Assembly: GCA_040007895.1 (NCBI GenBank) | Contig: JBDTUE010000203.1 | Location: 1-8,019, forward strand | Origin: JADJLQ01 sp040007895 | Lineage (GTDB): Bacteria; Bacteroidota; Bacteroidia; Chitinophagales; Saprospiraceae | DNA length: 8,019 nucleotides | Reading direction: 5' to 3' | In this document: piece by piece, positions 1-5,763 of the stretch | Numbering within the stretch: the stretch's first letter is position 1 | Layout of the letters: every line of letters begins with the position of its first letter | The notes under the pieces: generated by a model | Told to the model about the DNA's origin: nothing | Database searches by the model: none | The model's input: only the letters and a program-made list of their open reading frames with translations | Position numbers and translations under genes: made by a program

Positions 1-2
1 CT

Positions 3-98
3 TCAGAACCTGTATTCTCTTACCAGATCAAACAACCAGAAATAAAAGATAATTCTTACAGGAAATTTTTAGAAATGCAACAGCAGCAACAGCAGTAA
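3..98 (+). CDS. C-terminal end of an unidentified gene, glutamine-rich tail (partial)
   Basis: An open frame enters from the left edge and runs 31 codons to a TAA at 96-98. The visible end reads SEPVFSYQIKQPEIKDNSY, then RKFLEM and six glutamines. The Q tail is encoded by mixed CAA and CAG codons, so it is not a pure triplet repeat. No domain can be named from so little sequence. The gene would converge on the pseudogene that follows on the minus strand. The opposite strand is also open for about 30 codons here, so the coding call rests only on the plausible composition and the convergent layout. It could be noncoding. Confidence 0.4.
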   Translation, partial: SEPVFSYQIKQPEIKDNSYRKFLEMQQQQQQ

Positions 99-135
99 AC
101 TTGCTGATTAAGTCTTTTCTGCCGATTATGCATAT

Positions 136-172
136 TTGAATAAATGGTCATCAATAAAACTGCTTTATTCAA
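136..172. terminator. AT-rich inverted repeat between convergent genes, weak terminator candidate
   Basis: A perfect 9-nt inverted repeat, TTGAATAAA (136-144) and TTTATTCAA (164-172), encloses a 19-nt loop and is followed by TATTTTATT. It lies between the end of the forward fragment and the end of the minus-strand pseudogene, where a bidirectional terminator is expected. The stem has only one G-C pair and a long loop, so it would be weak and may be chance in AT-rich DNA. Confidence 0.22.
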
Positions 173-198
173 TATTTTATTCCTACCGAACTTAACTT

Positions 199-1390
199 TT
201 AAATAAATTCTACGGGAAATGTATCAGGTCTTAACTTTTTTAAAAATAGTTCAACAGGTACTATTTTAATTCCTTCTTTTACCAATATCTCTGATCCCCT
301 ATACAAGATCAATGCTTTACTAATAGGATATTCATCCAAAAATGACTTAATACCTTTAAGATCGTCTGATCGAATGGAAGTTGATGATTTTACTTCAATA
401 GCAAATAAACCTGATTCACCATAAATTATGAAGTCTACTTCGTGATGATATCGATTTCGCCAGAAATACATTTTATTTCTTTGTTCAGAATAAGCAATCC
501 ATGCTTTTAAATGTTGAGCCACCAATCCTTCCAGGGCGTGTCCCAAAATTTCTCCAAGATTATCTAAAGGTCCTTTAGGCCGCAAGGTTTGAAACACTCC
601 GCAATCAAAAAAATAAAATTTAGGATGCTGAGTAAGGTCTCTGGATGCTTTTTTGGTAAACACCGGCACTTTGAATGCTAAAAGTATATCTTCTAATATA
701 ATTATGTAGGATTCTACTGTCTTTCGATGGATGCCACAATCTCTGGAGATGTTGCTTATATTGATTACAGATCCGTGTGATAGACTTACCATTTCCAGAA
801 AATAAGCGAAGTCTCCAATGTTCCTTACCATTGCTTACTGATACACTTCCTGTTCCATATAAAGCGAAACTAAGCCTCTAACACAGACCTTTTTTGATCA
901 TCTTGTACCCCGGAAACGATCGGTAACATACCATAGCTTAACCATTAATCTAGTTGATCTCCTTCAGCAATATCATTTGAGATTAAATTATGGAGTTCAG
1001 AAACCATAAAAGGATGCATTTCTTTTCTGAGCGCTCTGCCGGCAAGTAAGTCAACACCAGGTTTTTTTAATTTCCTTGCACTTGATCCGGCCATGATGAA
1101 TTGCAGATTTTTATTACTTCAATCATCTTATGAATCACGGGCAACAAGTCCGGTATTCGCTGAATTTCATCTATTATAATTTTTTTGATGGATGGTCTTT
1201 CCTTTATCATTTCAGTTAGCAAATCAGGTCTGGCATTGATCCGGCGAAATGTGTCACTTATTCTTAAATCAATAAACAATGATTCATCTGTCTGGTGTTT
1301 TAAAAATGTAGATTTACCTGTCTCTCTGGGGCCGAAAATAAAACAACTTTGTTCTCCAAGTTCAAAAAAACGATTTACATACTTACTCAT
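199..1390 (-). pseudogene. Decayed AAA_14/DUF4143 ATP-binding protein, two frameshifts and two stops
   Basis: This is one gene of the AAA_14 plus DUF4143 family, read in three pieces. Piece 1 starts at ATG 1388-1390 and holds Walker A GPRETGKST (residues 20-28) and Walker B IIIDEIQ (71-77). The frame breaks in a run of five T at 1108-1112; one added base would continue it as NLQFIMAGSSARKLKK. Piece 2 then carries a stop at 945-947 (LD-stop-WLSYGMLPIV) and a second one-base loss near 870-872. Piece 3 reads VSLYMEQEVYQ, a stop at 835-837, then AMVRNIGDFAYFLEM, the middle winged-helix-like region, and a C-terminal PD-(D/E)XK-like part with HHEVDF and IEVKSS. Repaired, it has about 397 codons, a normal length for the family. 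The ATG at 829-831 is an internal methionine, so the last 210 codons should not be annotated as an intact gene. The cellular role of this family is poorly defined. No clear promoter is seen. Confidence 0.9.
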
Positions 1391-1397
1391 TTTACAG

Positions 1398-1419
1398 AAA
1401 AAATGGCATTTAAGATGCC
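1398..1419 (-). terminator. Short hairpin plus T-run, possible terminator of the GH65 gene
   Basis: Read on the minus strand, GGCAT-CTTAA-ATGCC is followed by A and six T. This is a small intrinsic-terminator shape about 100 nt past the GH65 stop and just before the ATG of the broken ATPase gene. The stem is only 5 bp (three G-C pairs), so the call is tentative. If real, it separates the two minus-strand genes into different transcripts. Confidence 0.33.
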
Positions 1420-1518
1420 TAATTTACGGTAAAAAGGGAGGTTTAGACGCCGTCTTTTCTGTGATTTAATAACTAATTGATTAGAATCATTTAACCCACT
1501 ATAATTGACCCATTTTAT

Positions 1519-3555
1519 TTACTTTTTATTCAAATATTCCTTTTTTTGTAATCCTATCCCGTTTAAAGTAACACTTTTCCAATTGGGAGGAAGCGCAGTC
1601 TTAATCTGAACAATGCCATTCGAAGTAATTTCAAGTCCTCCAAACCCCATCAATACACTTTGTAAAATTCCTCCAGCTCCGGTTGCAAAATATGGATTCG
1701 TTCCTCCTTTAGTTTCCGCAATGACTCTAAAAGGAGGTAATAGATTAGGTATATAAGCTTCTTTAAACCATTTATATGCTGAAGCTCCATCACCTAACCT
1801 GGAATATAAAGTAGTGAAGACAGCCTGTGTCATCGCCGGTGTACCGGCATCAGGGACTCTGGATTCATAATAAGTAAGATCACGTTTGATAGCAACAGGA
1901 TCTTTTATTTCTTTTAATGGATAGGAGAGCAGATTGACATCAGCTTGTTTTATTCCTTCACCGTGATAGGCTGCATGTTCACTTGTAGTGCCATCAGGAA
2001 GTTTTAATATAGGAATGTTTTGAGCGACCAGGTTCCAGTCGGGATTCGGTTCAATCATCAGAAGTTTTGCTGCTTCAGTGGCAAACTGGAGATTAGCTTT
2101 TGCAGCCGCATTGGTAAAAGCATTATTATCTACATTCTCTGCCCACTCATCCGCGGCAACTACATTTTTGATATCATATTTTCCCGGTCCATTGCGCTCT
2201 ACCCTACTTGCCCAAAAGTCAGCAGTCTCTTTAAGTATAGGATATCCTTTATCTCTGAGCCATTGTTTATCCTGGGTTACACAATAATAATTCCATGCAG
2301 CAATAGCTACGCAAGCTGTGATATGATGTTCAAATGGACCACTCAGAGCCCAAACCGGAGTTTCTTCCACTCCGGTAGCTGCACTCTCCCAGGGAAACAT
2401 AGCGCCTTTAAATCCTTTGCCAAATGCATTCTTCTTAGCTGCATCTAATCTTTGAAAACGATATTCGATTATACTCTTTGCTAAGAGTGGTTGCAATACT
2501 AATAAAGATGGATACATCCACAACTCCGCGTCCCAAAACACATGTCCGTTATATCCAAGACCACTCAAACCCATAGGTGACGGAGAGAGTGCAGTTCCTT
2601 CCCTGGTAAAAGCATATAGATGATATAGCATACTATTGATATCCTGTTGCGCCTGTGAATCTCCATCGATGACAATATTACTTTTCCAGAGTTCAGCCCA
2701 TGCTTTATGATGGAATTCTTTTAATCGCTCAGTACCTTCAAGCTTTGCATAGATAGTCAATCGCTCCGCTTCATTCAATGGATCGTCATGATGAGCTGAT
2801 GTGATTGATGATCCTGCTATGGCAAACCGGTATGTTTGATTCGCAGGAAGTGATTTTGAAAATTTCAACAAGTGCATGTTGTTGTCCCACATTTCGTGAA
2901 TGATACGCGGTTCCTCACCATGCTTTTCATTAAATAAAAAAGTATTCGACGCACAAAGTTGTAGCTTACCTGTAGGGCTTTTAGCAGAAGAAGTCAATAA
3001 ACTTATTGTTACATGTGGCCGGTCTATTTCATTATAATAATTTTCTACATCCCGCAAAGCATCTGGAGCTTCCATTACAGATGCCGCAGTGATCTTAATG
3101 TCTTTATGAGGAATGATGGCCACGTCCATCAATACGCAATACGGTAATTGTCTTAAGGCCATATACGAATATTGAACAGTCGCTTTATCTGCATAATCAA
3201 AAGAACAATTGAAAGTAGCTTCTTTAAAATCCATAGATTGTGTGAGCCCATGGATATGCTGCGCATCTATTCGTTGCCCGTCTATCTCCAGGTACATATT
3301 TAGCAAATTAAAACTCTTCAGAAAATTGCTTACTCTACCACGTCCATACAAATCATAGGCTCCGGCCAACACTACATCTTTGACTTTGAATGGTTCAGGG
3401 GATGAAACAATTCCGATCATACCATTGGCAGCCGTGATTCCATAATACTGTGATGGATTAATCGTCGTCGCCGTTATTTTCCATGGATCTATAGGTTGAG
3501 TAATAAGCTGATTAAGGGGAAGAAGAAATATAAAATAAAATATTTTTGTTTTCAT
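1519..3555 (-). CDS. Secreted glycoside hydrolase family 65, alpha-glucosidase type (kojibiose hydrolase/PGGHG-like)
   Basis: The product (678 aa from ATG 3553-3555) should hydrolyse an alpha-glucoside outside the cytoplasm. An N-terminal signal peptide, MKTKIFYFIFLLPLNQLITQ, has no lipobox cysteine. A beta-sandwich domain (about 20-270) precedes the (alpha/alpha)6 catalytic barrel (about 290-630) and a short C-terminal beta region. The barrel shows GHVFWDAELWMYPS (about 337-350), FPWESA, and the probable general acid E470 in AADEWAENVDNN. The probable general base is E614 in AETKGGTNPYFATGAGG. The two glutamates match the arrangement of hydrolytic GH65 enzymes such as human PGGHG (ATHL1) and, from memory, the Flavobacterium johnsoniae kojibiose hydrolase (E472/E616). 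Phosphorylases of the family use phosphate instead of this base, so hydrolysis is favoured. The linkage cleaved cannot be fixed from sequence. A TTG 33 nt upstream is in frame but lies in the promoter and would bury the signal peptide. No SusC/SusD or other sugar genes are nearby. Confidence 0.9.
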   Translation of the reverse strand: MKTKIFYFIFLLPLNQLITQPIDPWKITATTINPSQYYGITAANGMIGIVSSPEPFKVKDVVLAGAYDLYGRGRVSNFLKSFNLLNMYLEIDGQRIDAQHIHGLTQSMDFKEATFNCSFDYADKATVQYSYMALRQLPYCVLMDVAIIPHKDIKITAASVMEAPDALRDVENYYNEIDRPHVTISLLTSSAKSPTGKLQLCASNTFLFNEKHGEEPRIIHEMWDNNMHLLKFSKSLPANQTYRFAIAGSSITSAHHDDPLNEAERLTIYAKLEGTERLKEFHHKAWAELWKSNIVIDGDSQAQQDINSMLYHLYAFTREGTALSPSPMGLSGLGYNGHVFWDAELWMYPSLLVLQPLLAKSIIEYRFQRLDAAKKNAFGKGFKGAMFPWESAATGVEETPVWALSGPFEHHITACVAIAAWNYYCVTQDKQWLRDKGYPILKETADFWASRVERNGPGKYDIKNVVAADEWAENVDNNAFTNAAAKANLQFATEAAKLLMIEPNPDWNLVAQNIPILKLPDGTTSEHAAYHGEGIKQADVNLLSYPLKEIKDPVAIKRDLTYYESRVPDAGTPAMTQAVFTTLYSRLGDGASAYKWFKEAYIPNLLPPFRVIAETKGGTNPYFATGAGGILQSVLMGFGGLEITSNGIVQIKTALPPNWKSVTLNGIGLQKKEYLNKK

Positions 3556-3585
3556 CGGGCATAGGATTGAATAAATGGTAAAATA

Positions 3586-3616
3586 CAAATCTCACTCAAT
3601 TAATTGTAAGGCCCAA
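3586..3616 (-). promoter_or_regulatory. Predicted Bacteroidota promoter for the GH65 gene
   Basis: On the minus strand a TTG (plus-strand CAA, 3614-3616) is followed after 20 nt by GAGATTTG (3593-3586), which matches TAnnTTTG at five of six fixed positions. Transcription would start near 3581, giving a leader of about 26 nt before ATG 3555. This supports ATG 3555 over the upstream TTG at 3588, which falls inside the -7 element. Confidence 0.5.
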
Positions 3617-3635
3617 CAAAACTCGCTTACCTTTG
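3604..3635 (+). promoter_or_regulatory. Predicted Bacteroidota promoter for the superoxide dismutase gene
   Basis: TTG at 3604-3606, a 21-nt spacer and a perfect TAnnTTTG (TACCTTTG, 3628-3635) form a textbook Bacteroidota sigma-70 promoter. Transcription would start near 3640, leaving about a 14-nt leader before ATG 3654. The in-frame TTG at 3633 lies in the -7 box and so cannot be the translation start of this transcript. The element overlaps the divergent GH65 promoter. Confidence 0.65.
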
Positions 3636-3653
3636 AATGAAAATACTTCAATC

Positions 3654-4412
3654 ATGAAAAAAAGACATTTTCTTAAAAGCGTTGGTGCCCTTGGTTTGTT
3701 TTCAATCATTCGCAGCAACCCATTAAATGCTGAATCCGCTTCAATGAGTTTTACCAACATGCTAATATCTCCTACAGATCAATACACCTTACCACCTCTG
3801 GATTTTGCATTTAGTGCACTGGAGCCACATATCGATGCCAAGACTATGGAGATTCACCACGACAAACATCACAATGCGTATATCACTAACTTAAACAAAG
3901 AACTTAGTACTAACGCAGCTGCTGCCAAAATGAGCCTGGAGCAATTATTTGCACATGTTTCCAAACAAACTCCTGCTATTCGAAATAATGGCGGAGGGCA
4001 CTACAATCACACTATGTTTTGGAAATCATTGACGCCCACTCCTGCTTTAACCGGGCCCGCTGACCAATTAGGTACGGCTATCAACACCACATTTAAAGAT
4101 CTGGCTAATTTTAAAGATATGATGAATAAAGCGGGAGCCGGCAGATTTGGTTCTGGATGGGCGTGGCTGGTTTCCGATGCAAAAGGAAAACTATCTATCG
4201 GCTCTACTCCAAATCAAGACAATCCTCTTATGGATATTGCTGAAATCAAAGGCCATCCATTATTAGGTATTGATGTTTGGGAACACGCCTATTATTTAAA
4301 ATATCAAAATAAAAGAGCAGACTATCTCACTGCCATTTGGAATGTGGTCAATTGGGATGAGGTAGCGAAACGATATGCAGAGGCTAAAAAAATGATGCCA
4401 GCTAAGAAATAA
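3654..4412 (+). CDS. Exported Fe/Mn-family superoxide dismutase, Mn-type active site
   Basis: This enzyme converts superoxide to oxygen and hydrogen peroxide. The 252-aa product has the two-domain Fe/Mn SOD fold after a 26- to 30-residue leader. Metal ligands by alignment with E. coli SodA are H68 (in MEIHHDKHH), H119 (NNGGGHYNHTMFW), D207 and H211 (GIDVWEHAYY). The outer-sphere pair looks like Mn enzymes: G115 where FeSODs have Gln, and Q188 in NQDNPLMD. Mn or cambialistic use is therefore more likely than strict Fe. The leader MKKRHFLKSVGALGLFSI resembles a Tat signal (S/T-R-R-x-F-L-K) with Lys-Arg in place of Arg-Arg, and ends near NPLNA|ES. Periplasmic location is inferred. ATG 3654 is chosen because it begins the leader and follows the predicted promoter. 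A strong hairpin follows the stop, so the gene is probably transcribed alone. I withhold a symbol because sodA and sodB are used inconsistently. Confidence 0.95.
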   Translation: MKKRHFLKSVGALGLFSIIRSNPLNAESASMSFTNMLISPTDQYTLPPLDFAFSALEPHIDAKTMEIHHDKHHNAYITNLNKELSTNAAAAKMSLEQLFAHVSKQTPAIRNNGGGHYNHTMFWKSLTPTPALTGPADQLGTAINTTFKDLANFKDMMNKAGAGRFGSGWAWLVSDAKGKLSIGSTPNQDNPLMDIAEIKGHPLLGIDVWEHAYYLKYQNKRADYLTAIWNVVNWDEVAKRYAEAKKMMPAKK

Positions 4413-4450
4413 TCCTTTATAGACTTTTTTATTTATAAGTCAACGTAGAA

Positions 4451-4482
4451 ACAAAAGGCAAATCAAATGATTTGCCTTTTGT
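4451..4482 (+). terminator. Strong hairpin after the superoxide dismutase gene
   Basis: A perfect 15-bp inverted repeat, ACAAAAGGCAAATCA (4451-4465) and TGATTTGCCTTTTGT (4468-4482), has only two bases between the arms, or about six in a realistic loop. The 3' arm ends in CCTTTTGT and is followed by an AT-rich stretch, CATTATATTT. It starts 38 nt past the stop and about 37 nt before purT, so it most likely ends the sod transcript and insulates purT. The arms are T-rich on both strands, but no opposing gene needs it. Confidence 0.75.
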
Positions 4483-4518
4483 CATTATATTTAATCAACA
4501 CTTTAAAATTGAAATATA

Positions 4519-5682
4519 TTGAACAAAAAAATACTTTTATTGGGAAGTGGTGAACTTGGTAAGGAGCTAGTCATTGCCCTTAAGCGGCTTGGTCAAACCG
4601 TCATTGCCGTTGACAATTATGCAAAAGCACCCGCTATGCAGGTTTCAGATGAATTTGAAATCATCGATATGTTGAATGGTGACGAGTTAGATCGAATAGT
4701 TCATAAACATAAACCGGATCTCATCGTTCCTGAAATCGAAGCCATCCGCACCGAACGATTTTATTCCTACGAAAAAGAACATATCCAGGTAATCCCCAGT
4801 GCGCGAGCAGCAAACTTTACAATGAACAGGAAATTAATTCGAGATCTCGCCAATAAAGAACTAGGGGTAAAAACTGCAAAATACTTTTATGCCACTACAT
4901 TCGAACAATTTAAAGTAGCCGTATACGAAATCGGTTTGCCTTGTGTCGTAAAACCATTAATGTCTTCATCCGGAAAAGGTCAGAGTGTATTAAAATCAAT
5001 GTCAGAACAACAACAGGTATGGGAATACGCAATTACAAATTCAAGGGGTGACCTTAAAGAAGTTATTATTGAAGAATTCATTTCATTTCATACAGAGATT
5101 ACCCTTTTGACTGTAACTCAACGAAATGGTGAGACCTTATTTTGTCCGCCCATTGGTCATCGGCAGGAAAGGGGTGATTACATGGAGAGTTGGCAACCCG
5201 TTTTGATCTCAGATAAAGATTATCAGGAGGCTTGTCAGATTGCAGGAAAAGTAACTGCTGCATTGACCGGCACCGGCTTGTGGGGAGTTGAGTTTTTCCT
5301 TACGAATGAAGGTGTCTATTTTTCTGAACTAAGCCCCAGGCCACATGATACTGGTATGGTAACATTAGCTGGCACACAAAATCTTTCAGAGTTCGAATTA
5401 CATGCAAGAGCCATACTTGGTTTACCCATTCCTGAAATACGATTGGAAAAGGCAGGAGCGAGTGCTGTAATATTAGCTCATTCATTGTCCGATGCATTTC
5501 TAATTTCAGGTTTAGAAAAAGCGCTCGAATCAACCAATACTGAGATTCGACTATTTGGAAAACCCAGCATCAGGCCATATCGAAGAATGGGGGTAGCTCT
5601 TGTACATGACGTCATTGAATCTGATACTGGAGATCTTAGAAAAAAAGCAAAACAAGTAGCAGATTGCATTACGATAACTTAA
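4519..5682 (+). CDS. purT: Formate-dependent phosphoribosylglycinamide formyltransferase (GAR transformylase 2)
   Basis: PurT makes formyl-GAR from GAR, formate and ATP in de novo purine synthesis, without a folate cofactor, in the cytoplasm. The 387-aa product matches the E. coli enzyme (392 aa) end to end. It has the N-terminal pre-ATP-grasp fold with GSGELGKE (9-16) and VPEIEAI (70-76), the ATP-grasp domain with VVKPLMSSSGKGQS (143-156), EITLLTV and GHRQERGDYMESWQP. The probable Mg ligands are E258 (GVEFF) and E270 in SELSPRPHDTG; the C-terminal domain contains LFGKPSIRPYRRMGVAL. The start is TTG 4519: an in-frame TGA sits at 4510-4512 and no ATG fits before the conserved glycine motif. 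The mature start MNKKILLLGSGELG lacks the dozen extra residues of E. coli PurT. The upstream TATATTTA (4486-4493) is only a partial promoter match. Nothing else from purine synthesis is adjacent. Confidence 0.96.
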   Translation: MNKKILLLGSGELGKELVIALKRLGQTVIAVDNYAKAPAMQVSDEFEIIDMLNGDELDRIVHKHKPDLIVPEIEAIRTERFYSYEKEHIQVIPSARAANFTMNRKLIRDLANKELGVKTAKYFYATTFEQFKVAVYEIGLPCVVKPLMSSSGKGQSVLKSMSEQQQVWEYAITNSRGDLKEVIIEEFISFHTEITLLTVTQRNGETLFCPPIGHRQERGDYMESWQPVLISDKDYQEACQIAGKVTAALTGTGLWGVEFFLTNEGVYFSELSPRPHDTGMVTLAGTQNLSEFELHARAILGLPIPEIRLEKAGASAVILAHSLSDAFLISGLEKALESTNTEIRLFGKPSIRPYRRMGVALVHDVIESDTGDLRKKAKQVADCITIT

Positions 5683-5751
5683 GCGTTTTTAAATTTATTG
5701 AGAAACACAATTACCCTTCGGACAAATAATAATCATTCTCTCAAGACTCCT

Positions 5752-5759
5752 TAATTTTG
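5752..5759 (+). promoter_or_regulatory. TAnnTTTG element directly before nadE
   Basis: TAATTTTG matches the Bacteroidota -7 consensus perfectly, and its last base is only 4 nt before the ATG at 5764. A start a few bases downstream would give a leaderless or nearly leaderless nadE mRNA. No TTG is found at the expected -33 distance (about 5727-5731), so this could be a half-site or chance. nadE might instead be read through from purT, 81 nt upstream, since I see no terminator between them. Confidence 0.4.
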
Positions 5760-5763
5760 TACC

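Noticed and set aside
199..831. An intact 210-aa gene starting at 829-831
   Set aside because: The family homology continues upstream through a stop at 835-837 and another frame. The methionine is internal (AMVRN in the repaired protein).
1100..1120. Programmed -1 frameshifting at the A-run of the AAA_14 gene
   Set aside because: The same gene has another frameshift and two in-frame stops further on, so recoding at one site would not give a full product. Decay is simpler.
1185..1469. Plus-strand open frame opposite the start of the AAA_14 gene
   Set aside because: It overlaps the Walker A/B coding region in antisense and shows no protein family features.
2020..2448. Open frames on the plus strand opposite the GH65 gene (including 2078-2287)
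   Set aside because: They have no recognisable domain and lie opposite a gene with full-length family similarity, so they are antisense by-products.
3555..3588. TTG start at 3588 for the GH65 gene
   Set aside because: It lies in the predicted -7 promoter element, and the 11 extra residues precede a normal signal peptide that begins at ATG 3555.
3633..3654. TTG start at 3633 for the superoxide dismutase
   Set aside because: It lies in the TACCTTTG promoter box. ATG 3654 begins the Tat-like leader directly.
5300..5669. Minus-strand open frames opposite purT
   Set aside because: They are antisense to the conserved ATP-grasp and C-terminal regions, with no family features of their own.
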